A stretch of DNA of 64,000 nucleotides from Kalaharituber pfeilii (GCA_015179045.1 WHUZ01000083.1:1-64000); one strand, 5' to 3'. Shown: positions 1-10,511, counted from the first letter of the stretch. Notes: generated from the sequence alone by a model not told the origin. Program-made: numbers and translations.

Positions 1-302
1 TGTAGCCAGTCACACACGCTAAATGTAGGCACACACAAAGAAGTTGGCAAATGCTGACTTAGCAAGCAGCTGATGCCAAGATCTTTCAATGCACAGAAGT
101 AGTGGTTAGCACAGAAGCTAATTTCACCAAACTAGGAAGGCGTATATCGCTACTCTTAGGAAACCATGCCAAGATGGTGTTGTTACTATTTTAATGTTAT
201 GATGGGTATTATTTCAAAGGTTTTTGCTTTTGCCAACTAGGAAGCCCTTGTTGCTATTCTAGGTTTGGAGTATCTAAATTGGATTCTGGGTATGATAAGC
301 CG

Positions 303-378
303 TAGTCTCGTAACCAGACGCTGACTGAGCGGAGCACATGCATGAACTCCGTTTAGTCAGCGTCTGGTTACGAGACTA
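303..378. mobile_element. Hairpin MITE, 32-bp arms
   Basis: Two 32-bp arms (303-334 and 347-378) are inverted repeats matching at 30 of 32 positions, around a 12-bp loop that contains CATGCATG. The ends read TAGTCTCGTAACC and GGTTACGAGACTA. If the outer TA is a target-site duplication, the element proper is 305-376 and would fit a Tc1/mariner-type (TA-targeting) non-autonomous element; this class assignment is inference. The same terminal sequence recurs singly near 452 and at 24690-24706, so it is a family and not a chance palindrome. No coding capacity. Confidence 0.7.
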
Positions 379-786
379 GGTAAGCCGGAAGCACAATGAG
401 ACAAGAAAGAAATGAGCAAAATCATCGAATCATCTGATAAACCATCCTGTTAGTCTCGTAAATCAGAAGCTATCTGTGTCTCCTACCTGAAACCTAAGCT
501 TAAAACCATCTGCTCATGATTTCATTTGTTATACACATGCCTAACCAAATTCCAGCGTGATGTTCTGGTCTCTCTTTGCGAAACCGGATATATTTTCATC
601 TACAATAGAATAAGAACGCCAAGCTAATATTAGAATAGAACAACAAATTTGACGATACGATTAACTCAAGCAATTTCCGGAAACCCTATTCGCTCAGGGG
701 ACGTAATGCTCTCTTAGTGAATTCGTTTGATCATACCAGCTGGCGAGGACTTCATGACGATTGTCTGTAATGCCCCTTCATGCATT

Positions 787-804
787 GTCTGGTTGCAACC
801 AGAC
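787..804. repeat. Perfect 18-bp palindrome
   Basis: GTCTGGTTGCAACCAGAC is its own reverse complement. It shares the CTGGTT core with the nearby hairpin MITE, so it may be a collapsed relic of that family. A protein-binding site cannot be excluded, but no adjacent gene supports one. Confidence 0.6.
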
Positions 805-1269
805 TACTTCATGCGTCAACTACTTGTACTAGCTAGTAAATTATAGGGGTATTCAGACTAGAAATATCCGATCGGATATGGTAGATATGAAAATCCCAAA
901 AATCCGGATAGGAAAATCGTGTTCGGTGCCCTACGATGAATTTTCATATCCGGTCCGGAGACTACTTGAAGCGTACTTATACGGTCGGATACGGGCAGAT
1001 ATGGGGTCCTCATGTCCGGATATTGGACCGTCATATCCGATTGAATATGGGAAATCATATCTGGTAGATATGCTCATGAAGTCACATGTAGGCGCCACGT
1101 GCAGATGAAGGCAGTGGTCTTGGCTTGCAGTAGGCTGGTTGCATGACCCTTTAGTCTACCTCCGTCTGAACTTAGAAATTCCTAAGTCCACAAGTGCGTG
1201 AGCCAGTTTCCAAATAACATCAGCCACGAAGTTCCACGAGCCTAAGTCCCACGCAAAAAGCCACGCAAC

Positions 1270-1650
1270 ATGCCACGGGTGAGCGACAAGCGCAAATTGA
1301 TAAATGGTTATTGGAACGGTCAGCAAGCTAGGAATGAACAAGAGAAGCTAAATCACACTGCGGAGGTAATCAGGGATAGTGTTGAGAGTGTGGAACAGGG
1401 ATGGGAAGAGGTGGCAGAGGAGTTAGAGGAGACGCTTGGGGAAGTATTGGCAGAAGAGGAGATGAACCCTGAAAGCGACTCTTCTGATTGGTCAAGCAAC
1501 TCCAGTAGCGATGATTCGTCATCTTCAAGTTCTGAATCTGAGGATGATGGGTCTTCTGACGAATCAGAAGTGGATGCGGCAGAAGAGATAAATGGTTGGA
1601 GGAGGAATATGACGACGAGCTTGACAACGGCCATTTGGACTCTGAAATGA
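1270..1650 (+). pseudogene. Truncated transposon ORF, acidic serine-rich
   Basis: A 126-codon ORF starts at an ATG and opens with MPRVSDKRKLI, followed by an acidic region with a Ser/Asp/Glu-rich stretch (about residues 68-105). It lies entirely between the inverted repeats of the 845-2619 element. Basic MPR-type openings followed by acidic tracts occur in some fungal DDE transposase genes, so I infer a 5' remnant of a transposase whose catalytic part was deleted. No DDE motif is visible and the reading frame ends abruptly in non-coding sequence. A chance ORF remains possible. Confidence 0.4.
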
Positions 1651-1837
1651 CAGTTGAGGAGATGGAGGATGAGATACTGAAGGGGCTTATTGCCTAGTGG
1701 TTAATGAGGTACCGCTACTTGAGACTGCGCAAAATCATAACTGTCACGTGTATGACGCCAAGCACCAGATACGTCCCAAAAACTGTCGGATATGACGCCA
1801 AAATTTTGCGTGTAGAGAGGACCCCATATCCGGGGTA

Positions 1838-2503
1838 TGGTTGGGGACATCTGTACGCGGAGTAAATTGCACCCCAACTTCAACGCTCTAAAGCGCAACT
1901 AAAATAATTAGATAAAATTAGTTTCGTGTCGTAATATGATAGATCAGACAATGAAGAATAAAGTTACGAAGCGATATCTATTTATTTGATTTTTTGTTAT
2001 AGTGTTTCATAGAGTTAAAGATCAAGAATTTTATATGGAGAGGGGTCATAAATGTCGCCCTTTAGTAATCACCAAATATAGTATAGTATATAGTAGTCTA
2101 GCTAAAAATGGAAAGCAGCTAACTAAAAATGGAATAGAGCATGTACTAGTACATCTCTTATGCAATACCCCTTTACTACTTGGTTTTATGTTGTGTGCGA
2201 CTAATGCAATAGATATATGCAAGTTGACAGCTAGGTAGAGTGTGGCAGTGTGATCGGGCGGTAGAAGCAGCAACAGTAGTGCGAGCAGTAGCAGCAGTGT
2301 GAGCAGTTGCAGCAGTAGCAGCAGTGCGGGCAGTGGGAGTTGTAGAGTGGTAGAAGCGGTAGAGCTGTGGGAGAACGATGGAGCAGTAGAGGAAGAATAC
2401 CTTCAAACTCGCTGCATACTATCGGGCATGTACCCATGTAAATGGAGTGCTTAGTCATCGAACCAAATGTCGCCCCTACTCCGCGTACAGATGTCCCCAA
2501 CCA
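1838..2503. mobile_element. Nested TIR element with TA duplication
   Basis: Perfect 27-bp inverted repeats starting TGGTTGGGGACATCTG occupy 1838-1864 and 2477-2503. Each is bordered on the outside by TA (1836-1837 and 2504-2505), the signature of Tc1/mariner/Fot-type insertion. The 666-bp interior has no convincing protein; around 2262-2370 it carries a purine-rich GCAGTAGCAGCAGT-type simple repeat. It sits inside the older 845-2619 transposon, giving a relative insertion order. Confidence 0.75.
2262..2370. repeat. CAG/GTA-rich simple repeat
   Basis: Imperfect array of GCAGCAGTA/GTGAGCAGT-like units within the nested element. Low complexity, no coding evidence. Confidence 0.5.
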
Positions 2504-3616
2504 TAAAACTCCTGATTTCGCGTACGTTGATTTTTACCGGGCGTTCAGACTAGGGGAAAGTCATGTCCGCATATGGGTGAATACGTATCCGATCGGATAT
2601 TTCTAGTCTGAATACCCCTTATGTATTCGGACACAGCGCATAATGTGCATTAGTACCCCCTGTCCGAATACATATTTTACTGGCTAGTGCACAGTGCTGT
2701 ATGCAGAGACGACCGCGAACGGTACAGCTGACACCACTGTCCCATTTCTAAGCATTTTATTATACTTTGTGCCCCATGCAGGGAGACTGCCATGCATGAA
2801 GAAAGCAAGATAGCGTCATAATTCTGTACTCGTTACCAGCTCGTATCGAGCAAAACTTAAAGCCAATAGCCTTCGAAGAAGACTAGCATAAGTTCTCGGT
2901 CTTAGGATAGCCTTGTTACAATCATTTGAAGAACCACTACCATTAATATTCCAGCCAGTAGGATCAATATGAGCAACATTCGATTTCTGTTGCTCTAGAG
3001 TCGTTCCAGTTAGTTACTTAGTACTTACTGGAAGAGTCTCCGAGCCAGACTTGGAGAGGTAACTTAAAAATATTTAGTGATTTCGCCAATAGCTGTCTGT
3101 GGAAAGTGTTGACAAAAGTCACATCCATCATATCATAGTGGATCTTCAATAATGGTATCCGGCTAGTATCCGGCTTCCAAACGAGATTCCTTGGAGTTGA
3201 AGATGCAACCCTTGCCATAATGAAGGCCAAGAATCCAACCGGTTCTGTTCACAATATATGTAAAGTACCCAATTTTCACTACAGCAAGAGTCACGTGGTG
3301 ACAGCCAGGTAGGTGGGGGGTGAAAAAAAAAAATGTCAAGTACGGAAATTTTCGGTGTATGATAGATCTCAAGTGTGCCTCCTCAACGCCGCTTTGGATG
3401 CGCAGCTCTGCAGAAATGGAAGACATGTCAAGCTCGGCAGTAAGTGGGACAACATACAGGAGAAATGACTTCAGAAGACTTTTGTAAGTTATTTCCTTAT
3501 TCTGATGGCAACCCAATGGCATTATCTTCAATGTCTATAATATTGAAGCAGTCATATACACTTCTTGCAAATCCTCCGGACGGTCCGTCTGCTTGAAAAA
3601 ACATACTTATGCGACG

Positions 3617-3878
3617 CACACAGATCTAGCTTTTTTTTTTTTAAATCACGTAACCCCGCTTGCAGCGCCAAAGCCATGGCAGGGTCCCTGGCCAAGCCCT
3701 CAAAGCCCGGAGACAGGCTTAACAAAGAAAGTTCTATAATACACATCCCCGTTCCACCCCCTTCTAAAACCTGATTCCAGAAATTTTCGGACGGTTCTTC
3801 TGGCTTCTGCATCAGGGAGGCTCCCCTATATCTCTCCACCTCTCCCCCCTCCCCTCTCCTCTCCACACAGATCTGGCT
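3617..3878 (-). mobile_element. Poly(A) retroposon (SINE/short LINE) with TSD
   Basis: On the minus strand a roughly 230-bp sequence (3863 down to 3632) ends in CGGGGTTACGTGATTT followed by an A-run. It is flanked by 15-bp direct repeats matching at 14 of 15 positions: CACACAGATCTAGCT at 3617-3631 and CACACAGATCTGGCT at 3864-3878 (plus strand). A poly(A) tail plus a long target-site duplication is the hallmark of target-primed reverse transcription. The 3' 45 bp recur at 15.65 kb with a different duplication. Whether it is a SINE or a 5'-truncated LINE tail cannot be told; no reverse-transcriptase ORF is present. Confidence 0.75.
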
Positions 3879-4239
3879 GCCAGCGTCATATGTGCTAGTG
3901 AAAGCACTCTCACTCTTTTTCTTTTTCTTTTGTAGTGAGATACCTAGAAATAAAATCACCATTCTGCTATATCTATTACATAAGGCAGTACTAAGGCCGC
4001 CTCTCCAGTATTTCACTATAGCAAGTAGACTTTACCTGTAGCTGAATTAGTTAATCCTGAAAAGCCTTTCACTTTCACTATAAGGAGTTTCACTATAGCT
4101 GGAGTTACATGAAATTCAGGCTAGTTATAAACTCTACATCCAGTATTCGTGTCTGCTGTATCTGTGTAACAATTCCCTTTTAAGGTAAAAAGCCTACGAG
4201 CTGTAATATCTGTTCCAATCGAACGCCAATTAATGTTTG

Positions 4240-4362
4240 AGAGTAAGACTAGTGCATTGCAAGTGGCGCTATCCATGCACAAGAACTCCGAAACCTTTTA
4301 CCTCAAAGAGAACAATGAAGGCGTATCCAATTGAGCTACAGATGTCATGCACATACCTTTAT
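4240..4362 (-). pseudogene. tRNA-like sequence (box A/box B)
   Basis: Reading the minus strand, TAGCTCAATTGGAT matches an eukaryotic tRNA D-arm/box A, and about 50 nt downstream AAAGGTTTCGGAGTTC resembles a damaged T-arm/box B. The acceptor and T stems do not pair properly, so this is not a functional tRNA. It is either a tRNA pseudogene or the head of a tRNA-derived SINE. Confidence 0.35.
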
Positions 4363-7300
4363 GCCAGTGGGGCTGAGCAATTCCAGGCCGGTTACACGAT
4401 TCCGACTTCACCTTTGGATACACTCAGTTCACGATCGGGCATTGAGATCAGATGACCCATTTGAGAGTCTTTAGATTATCTTTGAAGCTCTCTGTTAGGA
4501 TGGGCTGAGATGCAGCTACCACTATCAATTGGAGTTCCAAATAGATTCCTGGGAGCTAAAGGGGGTTACCACTCAAGTAGCATAGTATTTTTATATCTTA
4601 AGTGCTACATAATGATTCAGCTGCTTACATATGCAGCTGGATAGAGGAGAAATTTGAGAGTAAGGGAACAATTCAGTTGGCTTGTACCCATACTCAGCAA
4701 AACATATGCAACCCTCAAGCACACAAAACACTATAAGAAGTTAAGTAGTTTTGCTTTTGCTAGAAGCTTTAACTTGCCCATGCTGCATGCAGACAGATAA
4801 CAAAAAGTTTGAGATAGTTGTGGTGCTATGGTTGTGCTAATAGTAAGTGGTGCTTGTTACCCTCACAGTGCAGGTGAAGGATGGAGATATATTAATACGG
4901 GCTGAGATGCAACAATTCTCGCCGTGCAAATGGATTTCGAGAATAGAAATATACAACGATCGCGAGGGTCTGATAATGAGACCAAGTCGACCTCCTCCCT
5001 TTATTTTGAGGTCGTATCAACCAGAGTAATAGCTAACCAGACTAATAACTCTAGATATCATTGTACGATGCAGTTTGAAAAGAATACATACTGAGGCTCA
5101 ACCATTGCTAGTACTTGAAAAGGAAATGATGAGCGGGATATCGTGGGCACTAGATCGGGAAAGGGAAGTTTGTACTGGCATACTAGCACTAGTCTAGTTA
5201 TAGCCCTCAGTACAATCGGACCACTCAGAGCACTTACTTACTATCAGTGTGATTAAGAAAAGGGAAGGTTCCCACATCAGTTAGAACTTTTTATATCTTC
5301 AGCAATCTTCGAGATTTGGCACCACATACTGTAGTCTTGTGCACAGCCTCTTAGAGGGCCGTGCGCATAAACGCAGTATGACCTCGAGACATAGTCTCAC
5401 GAAACAAAAATAGGCGACTCTGGTTAACAGGCATGTCAAATTAAGTACTTCATCCCTTGGTAATCCTGGATGGATACTGGGCCTGTTGGGTAGAGTTGCA
5501 TGGTGAAGGTACGTCTATTCTGTACCAGTCTGCATTCAGTTCAAGTTCGAGGTCTATGACCTACCTTGTGAGCTTCTCTACGACTGCACATACCTTCACA
5601 TATATTAACCTTACTTCTCTCACCGCCCCGGCCCCAGTCACAACTGCTTGTGCCGCATTCCCTCCCTTGGCTAAAGACTGTAGATGGAGTTCTCGTGACA
5701 GTCGCCGCTAAACCAAAGAGTTAATCAAAATTGTGGTCATCCTATGCATATGGAAATGAACAATCGATAAATGAGCTGCACCGAGCTTACAGAAGCTGAT
5801 TTGACAATTCCTATGCTCTGCGATCACAGCAATTCCGACATGTCCTGAAACCTCCATATTCAGCAGCTTCAATAGCACCGGCCTGTCACCTTTCCAGTTA
5901 CACAGATCTATACATGGTTCGCCTCAAGTGGCTGCAGCAGTGCAGCCTGACAACCTTGCAAAGTGATGGGGCTGAGCAATGGACATCGAGATAGACTACT
6001 CTACTAAAGTGCCATTCGGCAAAGTGAGAAAGTAGCATATGCATAAGCAAACGACTGAATCTTAGTGTCGCTGTTTCGTAGGCGCCGGGAAAATCCCCAG
6101 ACGCAAATTAGATACGCGGGCTGTGCAGGGTCCATAGTGTCCCTTGTCAAAATGACTTCAGTGTTTACTGATCGACCATGTTCAGCATCACCATGATAAT
6201 GACCCTTATCTGCCGCAGTTGCAAGCAGTCAGGGGAAAATGTTGCCAATTGAAGGTAGTAGCCGAGGATGAAACATGATGCGGTAACCAGATGGTGTTCT
6301 CGTACAGTGAAGAATATCAAACCAAATTTATATACGCTTGTGGTCGTCATCGCGGTGGGGGGGCGCTTTAGAGCAATAAAACTACAGCCAAAAAAACCCG
6401 AAGAGATTATGGGTAAATTCTAGGTTTGGTCAGAGAGACGAGTCTCCACACTCTATGTTACTTTGAGGGCCAACTTGAGTTTGGAGGTACTTTCCCACTA
6501 GCTGTGGAGACCATGCACAAGTCATTTTTAGTGAGCCAGTGCAGCCAATGAGGAGATGATGATGATGATGGTCCATTTGAAACCGGATTGAAACGGAGGG
6601 GTCCGTACATACAAACGCCTTTTCCACGCGGCCCAGACGTTTAACTTAGAGGGTCGTTCCTGGCCCTTGCCTTGATCAGGCGTGCGGCCGCTGCAAGCCA
6701 CGCCTTCACTTTCGGTTGTCTGGGGTAGCAAGTTCTTAGTGTACATGTGTGTGCCTCTTGAAATGCTTCTTCAGGCGGTGAGGAAAAATATGCAGAGCAT
6801 CATCGGAGGCGACCCAAGTGCTCCAAGCCTTCCTGGAAACGCAGATCAATCCAAATGCATGTCCATTCCCGCAGCATTCTTTCACCTCGCGGAGTAGATG
6901 CTAGGTCTGGCTGGGTACTTATACATAGACACATAGCATCTTAACGTCAACTCACGCGCGTATGATATGATAAATATGCTGATGGGCACTTGTATGTTTG
7001 GGGCAGCTGGGGCAGCTGGGGAAGCTAGGGAAAGTGCTTTCCCCTCTCGATGTTAGAGCTGCAAGGTCTCGCACACAGGCGGTGTACAGTATCATATGCT
7101 ACCAGAATCTTGCCTGGGCAGGCTAACTCAGCAGGGGGGTGCAAGCACCGTCGAACTCACCGGGCGCAGGCCCAGGGCTCAGCACGCAACACCGTGTTTT
7201 TTATGGAACATCTCACGCACACCTCAAAGGCGGCACTACATTCTCGGGAGGCAGCGGGGCAGAAGGAGAAGGCGAAGACGGAGCAGCTCCCGGCCTTTGC

Positions 7301-7614
7301 CAGCGCCCGCGGGGCTGTCGGCATGCTGGCAATGCGAAAAGCAATGGAAAGAAAAAAATAACAGAGCGCAACATGAAGAAGACGCAAGCGCGCAAGGATT
7401 GGGGATATCACGGCGCACTGGATGCTAGATGCCTTCTGTGTGGATGATGCATGGGCATCCAGGCCTGAGCAGCGGGCTCCTGCGCGCCGCCGATTGACAT
7501 CTGCGTAGGTACAGGATCGTAGTCAGCGCCAGAGCAAGCGGCGCGGAGCCGGTCAACGCCCTTCATGTCCATACAAGAGTATCCATGGGCCCATAAGCGC
7601 ACCCCCCCAGAGCG

Positions 7615-7672
7615 CCTCCCCCGCACTCCCCCCTCCTCCCCTCCTCCCCTCCTCCCCTCCCCCTCTCCGTCA
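7615..7672 (+). repeat. CTCCC pyrimidine tract
   Basis: A 58-bp C/T tract of CTCCC-type units. CT-rich tracts are common just upstream of fungal transcription start sites. It could serve the gene whose ATG is at 8646, implying a long leader, but this is inference. Confidence 0.5.
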
Positions 7673-8645
7673 CTGCCACGGTTTCTTGCACTCATCCCGC
7701 CAGTGCCAAAGACACGAGTTGTTCGTCCGCGTATGCGAATTGGAGGCGGATCCTCGTCTACCCCTCCGACTCTGCAGAGAGAACTTGGCCTCTTTCCTCA
7801 GCCAGGCGGATATCATCACCCCACAGATTTTACCACATATTCTTCGAAAATATCAATCGGCACCCGCTCATCAGGCCAGTCAGACTGGCATCCCTCCGAA
7901 CTAATCACATTTAGTTCCTGAGAAGCAGGCTTTCGCTAACAGCCTCGATTTTCTCGGACGCTGCGGCGGAACTAAAGTAAGTAGCAGTATCCGAATGTCT
8001 GCTCCCCCCCAAACGCTGCCAGTTCTCCATCAATCCAACACCCCATCTTTCACTGTTCATCAAATATACCCTTGCTGTTCGGAGGAGGCTCGAAGGAGCT
8101 AGTATACTTCAAAGGATATCAGAGGTTCTCTTTGTCCGCATAGGCCGACCTTTCCCTTCACTGCCCCAAGAATGCTTTACATTAAATTCGTTCCTCTCTG
8201 CCCCCCTGTACCGACCTCAAATAAGCACTACATTGCTTTTACATGATTCACAGCCGAGTACCCTACTTCATTCTTGGTGATTCTCCTCATTGTCTCTCTC
8301 ATCGATCTATTTTTAATCAGGTTATGTCATCCAGAAAGGATTCTCAAGGCACATATTTCCCCCTGACTTCTCTTGGAATTAATCCACATCCCGATCATCA
8401 GCTTTACATTTTGTATCATGGCGTCAAGTTTATGTTGATCGACAAATATCAATCATTGAGAGGCTCTTTCGGCATTGCTGACTTTCCTTGTTCTCGTGTC
8501 CAGACTATTATTTTCGGCCTTCAGCCGTAATTTTCCCGATTTTCAGAGCAGAAGACAATTCACCTCCAATTGGGTTCTGACAACGTCAACTGTGCGCTGT
8601 GAGTGAAGGTTCAGGATAGTTGGCGAAGGAAGTTTGTCAACAACC

Positions 8646-10511
8646 ATGCGATTACACCATTTCAGCATACTAGTCATACTATTTACGAATATATTTTCAA
8701 TTTGTCATGGCGCCCAGCAAAAGAAAAGGCAAAGTGCTGGTCCGCGGAACAGGACACCAATTATGAAGCCCTCGCTCCCGCCATCGTCCACCGAAACGAA
8801 AGCGCCGGAGCCAACAAATGGAAACGGACAACTAGTTGGAAGCCAAATAGTTTCTCTCGCATTATCAGCAGGTGATAATGGCCGGAGCTACCCTACTGTG
8901 CCTGTAATACTTGGGAAAGACAAAATTAAAGTGAATCTTGCGATTTCCCTCGATTCTAAAGAAACATGGTTGAGCAATTCTTCTACAAATATCTGCATTG
9001 AAAACGGGTGCCGAGTGCGCGGGCCGGATATTCCCGTTGTATCTCAAGGCTTTAAATATAAGACGCTCGGTGGATTGGAAGTAAGCGGGGACTTTGTGAA
9101 GTTTGAAACATTCGAATCTGTGCCGGGAGCAGGCGATCAATGGAAACTACCGAACTTTACCCTGGGGTTTGCTTGGTCAAACACGCGTTTCGATCTTTTA
9201 GGTCCTGTGGATGGAGTATTGGGATTAGGTCCTGGGTCAACATTCTTGAAGGCGCTCAAAGAATATACAAAGGTGGATGACCTTGGGTATGCGTTATACC
9301 TCGGAAAGGACAAAGGGTCTCTGACAATCGGCGGATTTGTTCCAGCACAAGCAAAATCCAGATACAAGGATTTTACTACTTCGGAGACAGGTGAATATAG
9401 ATTGAAGGTCACCAGCCTATTTCTTGAAGGAAAGGAGGACGAGGAATTCCTGCGCGATGCAGATGTCATAATCGATCCAACATTCCCTGATATTGCTTTT
9501 CCAGCCAACATGATGGATTCTCTCCAAAGTTCTACTCTTAAGCTTGTTGTTGGAGAAAATGGTACAATTAATTTTGGTCCCGAAAGTCCAGAGGAAGGAA
9601 ACCGCCCTGTATTTCTTTTTGATCTTGAAGGTGTAACAATTAATATGACGGAGAAAGAATATACACTTCGAGGTAGACCTGCTTTCAGTCGCAGCTACAA
9701 CGGTCAAGTTATTCTAGGGCGTCCATTTTTACATTCAGCCTATATCGTCATGGAGAGCTCGAACACAAGGTTTTATGTAGCTCAAGCAGATACTAGTCAA
9801 GTTTTCGCGAATCCAACTCAGTTGTCCAGTTTTAACACAGATGCTTCGGGACCTGAGTCTGAGCAACCTCATGACGGTGATGATTCTATAGTTACGGAAC
9901 CTGGGGAACCCCAGGACACTGAGGAACAAGGTGATGAAGATACTGAAGATAGCCCCTCGGTCTCTGGTAGAAGCAATAACACAGGGATTATAGTCGGAGT
10001 AGTTGTGGGCGGAACTTCGCTCTTGGTCATCATCATTGCAATTATTTTCTTCTTGCGCCGGCGCTCTCGGCGGAAAATCCACGAGATAAAGGGCTACAGT
10101 GGTTCACCCAAACAGATATCCGAAGGCTCCAGTTATTCCTTGGCAGCAACGTCTGATGGTGCAGTTGTCCGGTCACCAACACCACCTGGCACGCATGAGG
10201 ACTGTCACCTCATGGCAGCATACGCTGCACAGCCCCCAGGAATGGGTGGACGCCCGATCTCGAACTTTATGGAGGATTTACCGGGCGTCGGGCCCGTGCA
10301 TCCACCAACCAATATGCAGTATCAGTACGAATACGATGATTTACCAAATATGACCCGTTCCCCTACCGCTACGTTGCGGAGGGATAGAGACCTGGTTAGG
10401 ACGGAGAGCGTGATCAGTGACGTTGTCCCATCAACGGGCACCCAGAGTTCGAGGGATGTACCGCGGTTGCCGATACATTATGACACCAGGAGCGAAGGAC
10501 CGGCGTTATAG
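8646..10511 (+). CDS. Membrane-anchored pseudo-aspartic protease (A1 fold)
   Basis: Single-exon, 621 residues. The ATG at 8646 gives a clean signal peptide (about 1-22) followed by a KKR at 26-28 that could be a Kex2 site. The extracellular part shows the pepsin-family framework: DGVLGLGP (189-196), SLTIGG (225-230) and VILGRPFLHSAYIV (from 355). A Ser/Thr/Glu-rich stalk, one transmembrane helix (about 448-470), an RRRSRRK stop-transfer and a 140-residue cytoplasmic tail follow. The catalytic signatures are lost: the first DTG is SLD (S101) and the second is DPT (D277). It therefore should not be an active aspartic protease; a binding, wall-sensing or scaffold role is speculation. Topology resembles GPI/TM-anchored yapsin-like proteins, but with a transmembrane anchor and long tail. 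Fold assignment is confident, function unknown. Confidence 0.85.
   Translation: MRLHHFSILVILFTNIFSICHGAQQKKRQSAGPRNRTPIMKPSLPPSSTETKAPEPTNGNGQLVGSQIVSLALSAGDNGRSYPTVPVILGKDKIKVNLAISLDSKETWLSNSSTNICIENGCRVRGPDIPVVSQGFKYKTLGGLEVSGDFVKFETFESVPGAGDQWKLPNFTLGFAWSNTRFDLLGPVDGVLGLGPGSTFLKALKEYTKVDDLGYALYLGKDKGSLTIGGFVPAQAKSRYKDFTTSETGEYRLKVTSLFLEGKEDEEFLRDADVIIDPTFPDIAFPANMMDSLQSSTLKLVVGENGTINFGPESPEEGNRPVFLFDLEGVTINMTEKEYTLRGRPAFSRSYNGQVILGRPFLHSAYIVMESSNTRFYVAQADTSQVFANPTQLSSFNTDASGPESEQPHDGDDSIVTEPGEPQDTEEQGDEDTEDSPSVSGRSNNTGIIVGVVVGGTSLLVIIIAIIFFLRRRSRRKIHEIKGYSGSPKQISEGSSYSLAATSDGAVVRSPTPPGTHEDCHLMAAYAAQPPGMGGRPISNFMEDLPGVGPVHPPTNMQYQYEYDDLPNMTRSPTATLRRDRDLVRTESVISDVVPSTGTQSSRDVPRLPIHYDTRSEGPAL

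Larger units (their letters stand above)
1..844. other. Gene-free left flank with MITE debris
   Basis: No open reading frame with coding character is visible. The stretch contains a 76-bp hairpin element (303-378), a related fragment starting TAGTCTCGTAA near 452, and a perfect 18-bp palindrome at 787-804. Nothing else was recognised. Confidence 0.6.
845..2619. mobile_element. 1.8-kb TIR DNA transposon, non-autonomous
   Basis: A 34-bp terminal inverted repeat begins AGGGGTATTCAGACTAG at 845-878 and is repeated in inverse orientation at 2586-2619. TAT flanks both outer ends (842-844 and 620-622 of that kilobase, i.e. 2620-2622), which fits a 3-bp A/T target duplication. Inside lie a short acidic ORF (1270-1650), many CGGATATG-like subterminal motifs, and a second inverted-repeat element (1838-2503) that must have inserted later. 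The TIR resembles the shorter elements near 14.3 and 16.0-16.5 kb. A PIF/Harbinger-like origin is a guess from the 3-bp A/T duplication and the ORF start; the transposase catalytic region is absent. Confidence 0.7.
2620..8645. other. 6-kb gene-poor spacer
   Basis: No gene is supported here. It contains a poly(A)-tailed retroposon (3632-3863), a tRNA-like sequence (about 4240-4362, minus), a GAT microsatellite at about 6555-6570, a G+C-rich stretch (7050-7700) with overlapping ORFs on both strands typical of compositional artefacts, and a pyrimidine tract at 7615-7672 that is probably part of the promoter of the gene starting at 8646. A 96-codon ORF at 8243-8530 in the leader may be an upstream ORF but looks non-coding. 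Confidence 0.5.

Noticed and set aside
3018..3531. Minus-strand ORFs with some protein-like segments (IHRKFPYLTF, GKGCIFNSKESRLEAGY)
   Set aside because: Frames are broken by a homopolymer and stops; no recognisable domain, so I could not support a gene or a named pseudogene.
7050..7447. Three overlapping plus-strand ORFs near 100 codons
   Set aside because: All three frames and the reverse strand are open, a compositional effect; peptides look random.
8243..8530. 96-codon ORF upstream of the pseudo-protease
   Set aside because: Starts with ATG but has no coding character; at best an upstream ORF in the leader.
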